Assembly (NCBI RefSeq): GCF_002284575.1
Contig: NZ_NPKJ01000068.1
Coordinates: 1-64,000, forward strand
Origin: Mesorhizobium temperatum
Lineage (GTDB): Bacteria > Pseudomonadota > Alphaproteobacteria > Rhizobiales > Rhizobiaceae
DNA length: 64,000 bases
Direction: 5' to 3'
Of this stretch, positions 40,807-49,457 are shown piece by piece (the stretch's first letter is position 1; each line of letters starts with the position of its first letter). The translations under genes were made by a program, and so were the position numbers. The notes under the pieces were generated by a model. The model did not search any database. It had not been told where the DNA came from and saw nothing but the letters and a program-made list of their open reading frames with translations.

Positions 40807-42060
40807 CTACTCCGCCGCAGCCTTGCCAGGTTGCCCAAACCGCTGCTCGATATAATCGGCGACCATTTTTTCGAAGTCGGCGGCAATCGAAGGGCCGCGC
40901 AGCGTCGCCGCCTTGCTGCCGTCGACGAACACCGGCGCCGTCGGCGTCTCGCCGGTGCCGGGCAGCGAAATGCCGATATCGGCATGCTTGGATTCACCCG
41001 GACCGTTGACGATGCAACCCATCACCGCGACCTTCAGGTTCTCGACGCCGGGATATTTTTCACGCCACACCGGCATGTTCTTGCGCAGATCCGCCTGGAT
41101 ATTCTGGGCGAGTTCCTGGAACACGGTAGAGGTCGTGCGGCCACAGCCGGGGCAGGCGGCGACGATCGGCACGAACTGCCGGAACCCCATGGTCTGCAGG
41201 AGTTCTTGCGACACTTGCACCTCGCGCGTGCGGTCGCCGTTCGGCTCCGGGGTCAGCGAGATGCGGATCGTGTCGCCAATGCCTTGCTGGAGCAGGATGC
41301 CCATCGCTGCGGACGAGGCGACGATGCCTTTCGAACCCATGCCGGCCTCGGTGAGGCCGAGATGCAGCGCATGGTTGGAGCGGGTGGCAAGCTCGGTGTA
41401 GACCGCGATCAGATCCTGCACGCCGCTGACCTTGGCCGACAGGATGATCTTCTCGCGGCCAAGGCCGATCTCCTCGGCCATTTCGGCCGATAGGATCGCC
41501 GACTGCACGATCGCCTCGCGCGTTACTTCCTGCGCGGTCAGCGGAAAGCCCTGCCGCTGGTTGTCGTCCATCAGCCGGGTCAGAAGCTCCTGGTCGAGCG
41601 ACCCCCAGTTGACGCCGATGCGCACCGGCTTGTCGTACCGGATCGCCATCTCGACGATCGCCGCGAACTGCCGGTCCTTCTTGTCCTTGAAGCCGACATT
41701 GCCGGGATTGATGCGGTATTTGGCCAGCGCCTCGGCGCAGGCCGGATGGTCAGCAAGCAGCTTGTGGCCGATATAGTGGTAATCGCCGACCAGCGGCACG
41801 TTGATGCCGAGCCGTTCGAGCCGGTCGCGGATGACGGGCACGGCGGCAGCACTCTCGTCGCGGTCGACGGTGATGCGCACGATCTCGGAGCCGGCGCGAT
41901 GCAGCGCCGCAACTTGAGCGACTGTCAGGTCGACATCGGCAGTATCGGTGTTGGTCATCGACTGAACGACGACAGGGGCACCCCCGCCGACCGTCACGCC
42001 GCCGACATCGACGCCGACCGAGGTGCGGCGCGGGAAGGGAGAGGAAAAATATCCGGTCAT
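40807..42060 (-). CDS. ispG: 4-hydroxy-3-methylbut-2-en-1-yl diphosphate synthase
   Basis: Penultimate enzyme of the MEP isoprenoid pathway; [4Fe-4S] protein. 417 residues, start MTGYFSSPFPRRTSVGVDVG. N-terminal TIM-barrel part with VVVQSMTNTDTADVDLTVAQ and C-terminal part with cluster cysteines in ACPGCGRTTS and AVMGCIVNGPGESKHADIG. Length and motifs agree with bacterial GcpE/IspG. A transglycosylase gene follows four bases later. Confidence 0.96.
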   Translation of the reverse strand: MTGYFSSPFPRRTSVGVDVGGVTVGGGAPVVVQSMTNTDTADVDLTVAQVAALHRAGSEIVRITVDRDESAAAVPVIRDRLERLGINVPLVGDYHYIGHKLLADHPACAEALAKYRINPGNVGFKDKKDRQFAAIVEMAIRYDKPVRIGVNWGSLDQELLTRLMDDNQRQGFPLTAQEVTREAIVQSAILSAEMAEEIGLGREKIILSAKVSGVQDLIAVYTELATRSNHALHLGLTEAGMGSKGIVASSAAMGILLQQGIGDTIRISLTPEPNGDRTREVQVSQELLQTMGFRQFVPIVAACPGCGRTTSTVFQELAQNIQADLRKNMPVWREKYPGVENLKVAVMGCIVNGPGESKHADIGISLPGTGETPTAPVFVDGSKAATLRGPSIAADFEKMVADYIEQRFGQPGKAAAE

Positions 42061-42082
42061 GGCCGGCTGCCCTTTGTTAGCT

Positions 42083-42473
42083 CCGAATTCCGGAATCGGT
42101 TCCGGAAACAATCATGCGCAAAATCAAAATACAGCGTCGTTTGCGCGTCCGAAAGGACGCGCGGCGCTGTAGAAGATCCGGGCATGAGGTGGAGGAGCAA
42201 AGATGGCTTGTCAATGGCGACAGGCAGGCAGACCTGCCGAATCGATAACAGCAAGACGGCCGGCAAGCCATCTTTCCTGTCCACGTCGCCGGAACAAAAC
42301 AAAGGAACGCTCCGGCGGCATGGCTGCCACCGGAAAGATGGTCGCGCCGAAAGCGGCGCAGCTATCCCTGCGCATGATTCCGAAAATCGGAATCGATTTT
42401 CAGAAAGGATCATGCGCCAAATCAGAAGGGCTACAGCGTCCTTTGCGCGCCCAAAGGACGTGCGGCGCTGTAG
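42083..42473. repeat. two copies of the dispersed palindromic repeat (copies d and e)
   Basis: Copy d: inner palindrome TTCCGGAA-TCGG-TTCCGGAA at 42088-42107, then TACAGCG (42130) / CGCTGTA (42165) enclosing GCGCGTCC/GGACGCGC. Copy e: CGCATGA (42371) / TCATGCG (42410), then CTACAGCG (42431) / CGCTGTAG (42466) enclosing GTCCTTT/AAAGGAC. Between them about 190 bases show no convincing gene; forward frames there are translations of the repeats. This fills the 420-base gap between ispG and the DUF465 gene. Confidence 0.8.
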
Positions 42474-42480
42474 AAGAGCG

Positions 42481-42660
42481 TCAGTGCTTGGTCGGTTTCG
42501 CCTTCAGTTTTTCAATCTCGTCCTTGAGCGCCAGCTTGCGCCGCTTGAGATTCACGATTTCGAGGTCGTCGACCGATGGATGGTTCATCGCATCATCGAT
42601 TTCGCGTTCGATGTCGCCGTGTTTCCGCTGCAGCTCATCAAGATGGGATGCAAGAGACAT
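42481..42660 (-). CDS. DUF465 (YdcH-like) small protein (59 aa)
   Basis: Found by reading the minus strand; one codon under usual ORF length cut-offs. MSLASHLDELQRKHGDIERE followed by IDDAMNHPSVDDLEIVNLKR and RKLALKDEIEKLKAKPTKH. The L..LK.RKL.LKDEI pattern defines the family. Helical hairpin protein of unknown role. It is divergent from a second DUF465 gene. Confidence 0.9.
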   Translation of the reverse strand: MSLASHLDELQRKHGDIEREIDDAMNHPSVDDLEIVNLKRRKLALKDEIEKLKAKPTKH

Positions 42661-42899
42661 GATTGGTTCTCCCTTTCATGGTTTCCTCGATTGCAGCCGT
42701 CAAGGCGCGTCCACCGCAAGTTCGCTTCTGTGACGGCATAATGACAGTGTGCCACTATCGGGCATCGATGTCGAATGCTGCGTGGTAGCATTCCACGACA
42801 ATACGAAATGTGGTATTGGCTGCGCGCCGGTGCAAGATACCTCCGGCCTCGCCCAATCAGGCCCATTTTTGGGCGCCGCAGACGTGCAGACGGTAGATA

Positions 42900-43103
42900 A
42901 TGTCCGAACAGGAACAGGCTGATATCCGCCTCGAATATTCTCGGCTGAAGCAGGAGCACGCCGATTTCGACGCGGCCATCAACGCGATGATCGCCATGAA
43001 CTGCGACCCTCTGCAGATCCAGCGCATGAAGAAGAAAAAACTTTTCCTGAAAGACCGGCTGATGGCGCTGGAAGACCGGATCATCCCCGACATCATCGCG
43101 TGA
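42900..43103 (+). CDS. DUF465 (YdcH-like) small protein (67 aa)
   Basis: MSEQEQADIRLEYSRLKQEH, then NAMIAMNCDPLQIQRMKKKK and LFLKDRLMALEDRIIPDII. Clear DUF465 pattern (P..I.R.KK.KL.LKD.I..LE). It shares a 239-base divergent promoter region with the other DUF465 gene. Tail-to-tail with the IclR gene at 43137. Confidence 0.9.
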   Translation: MSEQEQADIRLEYSRLKQEHADFDAAINAMIAMNCDPLQIQRMKKKKLFLKDRLMALEDRIIPDIIA

Positions 43104-43136
43104 GCGAATCCCACTTACGGTCGCGACAAATTCTGC

Positions 43137-43940
43137 TCATCCCGTGATCGAAAGCCTCGCGGCGCGTTCGCGCAGCAGGGCGATGAGATCTCCGGTCTTC
43201 TCCTCGGAAGTGTCGATTGGAACCACCAGGCATATCGTCGCCTCGACCTTGCCGGCAGCTGAAAAGACCGGCGCGGCAAGGCATTTTGTATAGGCGTCGA
43301 CAAGACCTGAGGTTACACAGTAGCCGGCAGCCCCAGCCGTAGCGATATCGGCTATGAAGTCGTCCAGCAGCAATCTGCGGCCGTCTGGCAGGACGAGATC
43401 ATCTTCGGACACCATGTCTTCGATCACCGCCCTTTCGAAACCGGCGAGAAGCAACCGCCCGGAAGCGGTCCAGGGAAGCGGGATCTGCAGACCTGTGGCC
43501 GAACTGATCCGGAACGGCCTGGTACCTGGACTGGAATGGACAATCGTGTAGCGGCCGCTTTGCAGCATGCACAATTCGGAGGTCTCGCCTGTCTCGCGCG
43601 ACAGGTTGTCGACTTCCTGACGCCCGTGCCTGAGCAGGTCGTTGCCGCGCACATAGTCCATTCCGTAGAGATAAAGCTTCTTCCCGAAATAGACCCGATT
43701 ACCGTCGCCGGCCATTTCCAGCAGGCCCGCATCCACGAGCGAGCGCACGAGCGTGTAGATCGTTGAGCGCGGCGCATTCACTCCCTTGGCGAGATCACCA
43801 ATCCCGATCGCACGCTGGTTCGCGTGAAGAAACTCTAGGATATGGAGCACCCGGTTGAGACCCTTCTCGCGAGAGCCCGAATTCCTGTCTTCGTCCGGAC
43901 CAGCGTCCGGCCGAACTGCCAAGGCATTGCCATCTTGCAT
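43137..43940 (-). CDS. IclR-family regulator
   Basis: A 267-residue protein with an N-terminal winged helix (GLNRVLHILEFLHANQRAIG, then NAPRSTIYTLVRSLVDAGLL) and a C-terminal IclR effector domain including ELCMLQSGRYTIVHSS and RPFRISSATGLQIPLPWTAS. IclR proteins usually repress or activate a neighbouring catabolic operon. It is divergent from the six-gene transport/PLP operon and most likely controls it. Confidence 0.92.
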   Translation of the reverse strand: MQDGNALAVRPDAGPDEDRNSGSREKGLNRVLHILEFLHANQRAIGIGDLAKGVNAPRSTIYTLVRSLVDAGLLEMAGDGNRVYFGKKLYLYGMDYVRGNDLLRHGRQEVDNLSRETGETSELCMLQSGRYTIVHSSPGTRPFRISSATGLQIPLPWTASGRLLLAGFERAVIEDMVSEDDLVLPDGRRLLLDDFIADIATAGAAGYCVTSGLVDAYTKCLAAPVFSAAGKVEATICLVVPIDTSEEKTGDLIALLRERAARLSITG

Positions 43941-43958
43941 TACTTGTTCCTGATGTTA

Positions 43959-43980
43959 GTATCTGTCTTGTACAGGATAC
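43959..43980. promoter_or_regulatory. candidate IclR operator
   Basis: GTATCTGT and ACAGGATAC form an imperfect inverted repeat around a five-base centre (one unpaired base) 19 bases upstream of the IclR start. A nearby TGTCT / AGACA pair (about 43984-44001) could be a second half. The position between divergent genes fits autoregulation. Confidence 0.4.
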
Positions 43981-44062
43981 ATGTGTCTTTTGTAAGAGAC
44001 AATCCAGCAGATCACCGATGCATGTATCGGCAAGGGGAACACAACACGAAAAGGAGGTCGCC

Positions 44063-44938
44063 GTGAACGACACATCCAAAAGACGTGAATTTCTGAAACT
44101 GGCCGGGCTCGCAACGGCCGGAGTGGTGGGCGCAGCAGCAACGGTCGATGTTCAGAAGGCGGCGGCGCAAGCGGCACCGGACAGCCTGCTGCGCACCGTT
44201 CTCGAGCGCGGCAAGGTGATCGTCGGCACTGGCAGCACCAACGCGCCATGGCACTTCGAAAACGATGCCGGCGAACTGGTCGGCATGGACATCACCATGG
44301 GGCGCATTCTTGCCAAGGGGCTTTTCGACGATCCGACCAAGGTCGAATTCGTCATGCAGGATCCGGCCCAGCGCATTCCGAACGTGACCACCAACAAGGT
44401 CGACATCTCGATCCAGTTCATGACCATGACCGCCCAGCGCTCGCAGCTGATCCACTTCTCCCGGCCCTATTACGTCGAAGGCATCGCCTTGCTGACCCTT
44501 CCGAACGCCGAAAACAAGACCTTCGACAAGCTGGTTGCCGGCGGTTCGGCGACACGGATTTCCATCCTGCAAAACGTCGATGCCGAGGCAAATGTGCACA
44601 TCGTCCTGCCGGAGGCGCAGGTGATGCAGATTGACACGCAGGCCAACGTGCTGCAGGCACTGGAATCGAAGCGCGTCGACGCCGCCGCCGTCGATCTGTC
44701 CACGGTCCGCTGGCTCGCCTCACGTAATCCGGACAAATACTTCGATGCCGGCAAGAGCTGGTTCTCGATGCTTTACGGCGCCGCACTTCGGCAAGGCGAC
44801 CCCGACTGGCTGACCTTCGTCAACACGACCTTCACCACCGCCATGTTCGGCCATGAGACGGCGCTCTATGACGCTGCATTCAAGGACTATTTCGGACAGG
44901 AGCCGCCGGCCCGCCATCCCGGCTTCCCGGTCATCTGA
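44063..44938 (+). CDS. ABC transporter substrate-binding protein (family 3-like), Tat signal
   Basis: A 291-residue protein from a GTG at 44063, with AAGGAGGT five bases before it. Signal peptide contains twin arginine in SKRREFLKLAG, then AGVVGAAATVDVQKAAAQA, so it may leave by the Tat route. The mature part is a PBP2-like amino-acid-type binding protein: VLERGKVIVGTGSTNAPWHF, GELVGMDITMGRILAKGL, VDISIQFMTMTAQRSQLIHF and SRPYYVEGIALL. First gene of the operon; ligand probably an amino-acid-like compound. Confidence 0.9.
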   Translation: MNDTSKRREFLKLAGLATAGVVGAAATVDVQKAAAQAAPDSLLRTVLERGKVIVGTGSTNAPWHFENDAGELVGMDITMGRILAKGLFDDPTKVEFVMQDPAQRIPNVTTNKVDISIQFMTMTAQRSQLIHFSRPYYVEGIALLTLPNAENKTFDKLVAGGSATRISILQNVDAEANVHIVLPEAQVMQIDTQANVLQALESKRVDAAAVDLSTVRWLASRNPDKYFDAGKSWFSMLYGAALRQGDPDWLTFVNTTFTTAMFGHETALYDAAFKDYFGQEPPARHPGFPVI

Positions 44939-45008
44939 TGCAAGCCGGCGGAAGGGCCGCGCCCTTCCGCCTGCTTCTCGTCGACAGCCCTCGATATGAC
45001 AGGAACAC

Positions 45009-45674
45009 ATGGGCTATACCCTAAACTTCAACCTGATCTGGCGGCATTTCGAAAAGCTCTGGGGCGGGCTGCTGCTCAGCCTCGAGCTGGCCGTGATCTC
45101 CATCGCGATCGGCATCGTCATCGGGCTACTTCTGGCGGTCTGGTACGTATCGGCCGGGCGGCTGGTCCGGACCGCCATCGCCGCCTATGTCGAATTCATC
45201 CGCAACGTACCGCTGATCCTGCTCGTCTATCTGGTCTTCTACGGCCTGCCGACGGTGGTCGACATCGCCTACAGTGCGCAGACCTCATTCATTGCCACGC
45301 TGTCGCTCTATAGCGGCGCGTATCTGGTCGAGGTGTTCCGCTCGGGGCTCGAAGCGGTTCCGCGCGGGCAGCTCGACGCCGGCAAGGCGATTGGCCTGAC
45401 GCCATGGCAAAGGCTGCTCCATGTGCGCCTGCCGACGATGCTGCGCATAACGCTGCCCGCGCTTTCCAACACATTCCTATCGCTCTTCAAGGACACGTCC
45501 GTTGCTTCGGTCATTTCGGTGCCCGAGCTCACCTACGGCGCCCAGTGGATCAACTTCAACACCTTCCGGATCGTCGAGGTCTACCTTGTGGTGACGGCGA
45601 TGTACCTCTTGACGGGCTACGCGCTTCTTTATGCGCTTCGGCTTGTCGAGCGCCGGTTCAGGGCGGCGCACTAG
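45009..45674 (+). CDS. ABC transporter permease (His/Glu/Gln/Arg type), first
   Basis: A 221-residue inner-membrane permease with about five spans and the conserved cytoplasmic EAA loop (GQLDAGKAIGLTPWQRLLHV), plus EFIRNVPLILLVYLVFYGLP. Belongs to the polar amino-acid permease group. It is one base pair's width from the second permease, which suggests that they form a heterodimer. Confidence 0.9.
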   Translation: MGYTLNFNLIWRHFEKLWGGLLLSLELAVISIAIGIVIGLLLAVWYVSAGRLVRTAIAAYVEFIRNVPLILLVYLVFYGLPTVVDIAYSAQTSFIATLSLYSGAYLVEVFRSGLEAVPRGQLDAGKAIGLTPWQRLLHVRLPTMLRITLPALSNTFLSLFKDTSVASVISVPELTYGAQWINFNTFRIVEVYLVVTAMYLLTGYALLYALRLVERRFRAAH

Positions 45675-45675
45675 G

Positions 45676-46326
45676 ATGCTTGGCCAGATCGCCTATGCCT
45701 TGCCCTTCCTGGCCCAGGGTTTTGCCGTGACAGTGTGGGTGTCGCTGCTGGTCGTGGTATTGTCGCTCATCGCCGGTGTGATGATGGGCGTCGGCCTTGT
45801 CTATGGCCCGGCTCCGCTGCGCTGGGCAGTGCGCATTTTCAGCGACACCATTCGCGGCATTCCGATCCTGGTGCTCATCTTCTTCGTCTATTACGGCCTG
45901 CCTGCCGTCGGCATCCATCTGGAATCCTTCTGGGCAGCCGTGCTGGCGCTCACCCTGTTCAAGACGGCACAGGTCATCGAGTATCTGCGCGGTGCGGTCG
46001 GTTCCATACCGAAGGGGCAGTCCGAAGCGGCGATGGCGATCGGGCTGACCTTTCGCCAGCGACTGGCTTACGTCATCTTCCCGCAAGCGTTCAGGCGCTT
46101 CCTGCCGCCTTGGATCAATGGCGTGACCGATGCGGTGAAGGGCAGCGCGCTGGTCTCGCTGCTCGGCATCACCGACCTGATGCACGCCATCAACCAGGTC
46201 ATCGGCCGCACCTACGAAGCGATGCCGCTCTACATCCTCGGTGCGGTCATCTACTTCGTCGTCAATTACGCCCTCTCCCTGGCCAGCCGACGGTTGGAGC
46301 GGCGTTTCTCCTTCATCCGGGAATAG
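45676..46326 (+). CDS. ABC transporter permease (His/Glu/Gln/Arg type), second
   Basis: A 216-residue permease, start MLGQIAYALPFLAQGFAVTV at 45676 after AGG-rich sequence. It has FSDTIRGIPILVLIFFVYYG and the EAA loop GQSEAAMAIGLTFRQRLAYV. Same family as the preceding permease, with which it probably pairs to form the channel. Confidence 0.9.
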   Translation: MLGQIAYALPFLAQGFAVTVWVSLLVVVLSLIAGVMMGVGLVYGPAPLRWAVRIFSDTIRGIPILVLIFFVYYGLPAVGIHLESFWAAVLALTLFKTAQVIEYLRGAVGSIPKGQSEAAMAIGLTFRQRLAYVIFPQAFRRFLPPWINGVTDAVKGSALVSLLGITDLMHAINQVIGRTYEAMPLYILGAVIYFVVNYALSLASRRLERRFSFIRE

Positions 46327-46330
46327 CAAG

Positions 46331-47125
46331 ATGTCCATCCCCCCGCCCGCCAATCCGGCGCTTCTCGACATCTCCGACGTTTCCAAGTCCTTTGGAACCG
46401 TCGAGGTCCTGCGCTCCGTCAGCCTGCAGGTGACACGCGGCGAAGTGGTGACTGTCATCGGACCTTCCGGCAGCGGCAAGACCACGCTGCTGCGCTGCGT
46501 CAACTTCCTGGAGAGCTACGACAGCGGCTCCATCCGCATCGACGGCAAGGAGGTCGGCTTCCGCGACACGGGAACACGCCAGCGCCGCAGCGAGCGCGAC
46601 CTGGCGAAGATGCGCGCCGAAACCGGAATGGTGTTCCAGAGTTTCAATCTGTTTCCGCATCTGACGGCGGCCGGCAACATCATGCTTGGCCTGCGCAAGG
46701 TGCGCGGCAAGAGCAGTACCGAAGCCCGTGCCATTGCCGAGCATTGGCTCGGCCGGGTCGGACTTGCCCACAAGGCCGACAGCCTGCCGGCCGAGCTTTC
46801 CGGCGGCCAGCAGCAGCGCGTCGGCATCGCCCGGGCGGTGGCGATGGAGCCGAAAATCCTGCTGCTCGACGAGATAACCTCCGCGCTCGACCCGGAACTC
46901 GTCGGCGAGGTGCTCGAGGTCGTGCGCAGCCTGGCCGAGGACGGCATGACGATGGTGATGGTCACGCATGAGATGGCCTTTGCCCGCGACGCCTCGAGCC
47001 GCATCATATTCATGGCAGATGGCGGCGTCAGCGCCGCAGGCCCGCCCGCCGAGATTCTGGGCACCGAGATCGACAATGAGCGTCTCCGCAGTTTCCTGGC
47101 GCGGTTTCGTGCCTCGCATTTCTGA
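46331..47125 (+). CDS. ABC transporter ATP-binding protein
   Basis: A 264-residue ATPase, start MSIPPPANPALLDISDVSKS at 46331. Walker A GPSGSGKTT, Q-loop MVFQSFNLFPHLTAAGNIML, signature LSGGQQQRVGIARAVA, Walker B ILLLDEITSALDPELVGEVL (with ITS in place of the usual PTS), and H-loop VTHEM. Typical GlnQ/HisP group. It drives the transporter formed with the two permeases. Confidence 0.94.
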   Translation: MSIPPPANPALLDISDVSKSFGTVEVLRSVSLQVTRGEVVTVIGPSGSGKTTLLRCVNFLESYDSGSIRIDGKEVGFRDTGTRQRRSERDLAKMRAETGMVFQSFNLFPHLTAAGNIMLGLRKVRGKSSTEARAIAEHWLGRVGLAHKADSLPAELSGGQQQRVGIARAVAMEPKILLLDEITSALDPELVGEVLEVVRSLAEDGMTMVMVTHEMAFARDASSRIIFMADGGVSAAGPPAEILGTEIDNERLRSFLARFRASHF

Positions 47126-47161
47126 CATCGGACGGCGAAAGCTGTCGCAAGGAGCCTTTTC

Positions 47162-47626
47162 ATGACGACGCCTTACATCCGGCTCGCCGAATTGGGCCTG
47201 ACGCTGCCCGAGCCGCCGACGCCGATCGCCAATTTCGTCACTCACGCCGAAAGCGGACGGCTGATCTTCCTCTCCGGCCAAGGGCCGCTGCGCGCCGACG
47301 GAACGCTTTGCACCGGCAAGGTGGGCGAGGACGTCACGGTGGAGGAGGCCTATAGGCATGCCCGTCTCACCGGCCTGAACCTGCTCGCCGTCATGCACGC
47401 CGCGGCAGGTGACCTCGGCCGCATCGTGCGTGTCGTCAAGCTGCTTGGCTTCGTCAACGCCATCCCGACCTTCAGCGACCATCCGAAAGTGGTCAACGGC
47501 TGCTCCGATCTTTTCGCCGCTGTCTTTGATAATATCGGCGGGCACGCCCGTTCGGCGATCGGTGTCGGCTCCTTGCCGGGAAACATCACCGTCGAAATCG
47601 AGGCGGTCGTCGAGATTGCCGCCTGA
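47162..47626 (+). CDS. RidA-family (YjgF) protein
   Basis: A 154-residue protein, start MTTPYIRLAELGLTLPEPPT with GGAGCC ahead of the ATG. The family tail FDNIGGHARSAIGVGSLPGN, then ITVEIEAVVEI, holds the Arg (ARSAIGV) that binds the carboxylate of imine/enamine substrates. RidA proteins hydrolyse reactive 2-aminoacrylate and other enamines made by PLP enzymes. The next gene encodes such a PLP enzyme, so RidA probably clears its product here. Confidence 0.9.
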   Translation: MTTPYIRLAELGLTLPEPPTPIANFVTHAESGRLIFLSGQGPLRADGTLCTGKVGEDVTVEEAYRHARLTGLNLLAVMHAAAGDLGRIVRVVKLLGFVNAIPTFSDHPKVVNGCSDLFAAVFDNIGGHARSAIGVGSLPGNITVEIEAVVEIAA

Positions 47627-47650
47627 CGTCTACCCATGGGATCTCTAGAG

Positions 47651-48856
47651 ATGAAAACCTATTCCGCAAACGGCTCCAACACGACAATTCGCCAACGGCT
47701 CGGCCTTCGCCCGATCATCAACGTTTCCGGCACGATGACGGCGCTCGGCGCCTCGATCATCGTCCCGGAAGCGATTGCCGCGATGTCGGAGATCGCGTCG
47801 CAGTGGGTGGAGATGGACGATCTGCAGCGCGCCGCAAGCACGGTCGTCGCGCGCCTCACAGGGGGCGAGGCTGGCTTCGTCACGGCTTGCTGCGCCAGCG
47901 GCATCACCATGGCCATTGCCGGCACAATGACCGGCACCAATCTTCTGGCGATCGAGCGGCTGCCGGACGATACCGAGGGCCTCAAGTCCGAGGTCATCGT
48001 CCAACTCGGCCACATCGTCAATTACGGCGCGCCGATCGACCAGTCGATCCGGCTTGCCGGGGCCAGGACCGTATCGGCCGGCACGGTCAGCGTGACGCAG
48101 GACTATCATGTACGCGAGGCGATCCGCGAACGCACCGCGGCAGGCCTCTATGTCGTTGCCCATCACACGGTGCAATACGGCATGCTCTCGCTCGAGGAAT
48201 TCTGCGAGATCTGCCACGCCAAGGGTGTCCCGGTGATCGTCGACGCCGCCTCCGAATACGATTTGCGCGGCTTTCTCGCACGCGGCGCCGACATCGTCGT
48301 CTATAGCGGGCACAAATTCCTCAGCGGACCGACAAGCGGCATCGTCACCGGGCGCAAGGATCTGGTGCGGGCCGCCTATCTGCAGAATCGTGGCGTTGCG
48401 CGGGCGATGAAGGTCGGCAAGGAAAGCATTGCCGGCACCATGGCCGCGCTGGAAGCCTGGGAGCGGCGCGACCATGCCGGCATCCGCAAGCGGGAAGAAG
48501 CGGCCTTGCATCTGTGGAAGGACACACTGCAGGGCCTGCCCGGCATCGCCGCGCATATCATTCCCGATCCGACCGGCAATCCGCTCGACCGCCTGCAGGT
48601 GTTTGTTACGCCCGAAAGCAGGTTCACCGCCGCCGGCCTTGCCTCGGCGCTGGCGGCCGGTTCGCCCCCTATTATCGTCCGCAACCACGAAGTCGAGCGC
48701 GGTCACTTCTTCCTCGACCCGTGCAATCTTCATCCTGGCGAGGCGGAGATCGTCGCCGAACGCCTGCGGGCCGTGTTGAGCGCGGCCGAGCGTCCGGCGG
48801 ATGCGATGAAGTCCGCCCGCAAGGATAGCGCCGGCGCCTTGCGCTGGCCGGATTAG
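47651..48856 (+). CDS. SelA-like PLP-dependent lyase/transferase
   Basis: A 401-residue protein from the ATG at 47651 (MKTYSANGSNTTIRQRLGLR); the ATG at 47636 would add five residues. Fold-type I PLP enzyme of the SelA/DgaE branch: PIINVSGTMTALGASIIVPE, GGEAGFVTACCASGITMAIA, Asp in PVIVDAASEYDLRGF, and Lys222 in VVYSGHKFLSGPTSG forming the PLP aldimine. SelA-like members include D-glucosaminate-6-phosphate ammonia-lyase and other amine eliminases; none is bound to tRNA work here. Context points to amino-compound elimination with RidA clearing the enamine. Confidence 0.87.
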   Translation: MKTYSANGSNTTIRQRLGLRPIINVSGTMTALGASIIVPEAIAAMSEIASQWVEMDDLQRAASTVVARLTGGEAGFVTACCASGITMAIAGTMTGTNLLAIERLPDDTEGLKSEVIVQLGHIVNYGAPIDQSIRLAGARTVSAGTVSVTQDYHVREAIRERTAAGLYVVAHHTVQYGMLSLEEFCEICHAKGVPVIVDAASEYDLRGFLARGADIVVYSGHKFLSGPTSGIVTGRKDLVRAAYLQNRGVARAMKVGKESIAGTMAALEAWERRDHAGIRKREEAALHLWKDTLQGLPGIAAHIIPDPTGNPLDRLQVFVTPESRFTAAGLASALAAGSPPIIVRNHEVERGHFFLDPCNLHPGEAEIVAERLRAVLSAAERPADAMKSARKDSAGALRWPD

Positions 48857-48959
48857 GTAATGATGGTGCCTCGCGCCCGAATGCTGCGCAGAGGCACCAC
48901 GTCCTTGCCGTCGATCCCGAATTCCGCTAATGCGCGCCTTTGCCGCCGGGAGCAGAAGC

Positions 48960-49457
48960 TTGGACGATCACCGCGCCGACGTCGCCGTCATCATGGGCAG
49001 CCAGTCCGACTGGGCGACGATGCGCCACGCCGCCGAAACGCTGGAGGCACTGGGCATCCCGCACAAGCGGCTGATCGTTTCGGCTCATCGCACTCCCGAC
49101 CGCCTCTATGACTTTGCCAAGGGCGCCAAGGCCGCCGGTTTTCGGGTGATCATCGCCGGCGCCGGCGGTGCGGCGCACCTGCCCGGGATGACGGCGGCGA
49201 TGACGCCGCTCCCGGTTTTCGGTGTGCCGGTGGAATCGAAGGCGCTTTCCGGGCAGGACTCGCTGCTCTCCATCGTGCAGATGCCGGCCGGCATTCCGGT
49301 CGGCACGCTGGCTATCGGCAAGGCGGGCGCCACCAATGCCGCCCTTCTGGCTGCGGCCGTGCTGGCGCTAACCGACGAAAAGCTCGCTACCCGGCTCGAT
49401 GCGTGGCGCGCCGCCCAGACCGCCAGGGTCGCTGCCGAGCCCACGGACACGCCATGA
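48960..49457 (+). CDS. purE: N5-carboxyaminoimidazole ribonucleotide mutase
   Basis: Purine pathway: converts N5-CAIR to CAIR. I use the TTG at 48960 (GGGAG upstream), giving MDDHRADVAVIMGSQSDWAT and 165 residues; an ATG at 48930 is the alternative. Family motifs are GSQSDWATM, SAHRTPDRLY and AGAGGAAHLPGMTAAMTPLP. The stop overlaps the purK start by four bases. Confidence 0.95.
   Translation: MDDHRADVAVIMGSQSDWATMRHAAETLEALGIPHKRLIVSAHRTPDRLYDFAKGAKAAGFRVIIAGAGGAAHLPGMTAAMTPLPVFGVPVESKALSGQDSLLSIVQMPAGIPVGTLAIGKAGATNAALLAAAVLALTDEKLATRLDAWRAAQTARVAAEPTDTP

Noticed and set aside
42211..42481. Forward ORF between the two repeat copies at 42 kb
   Set aside because: Its second half is a translation of the palindromic repeat, and the first half lacks a family match or ribosome-binding site.
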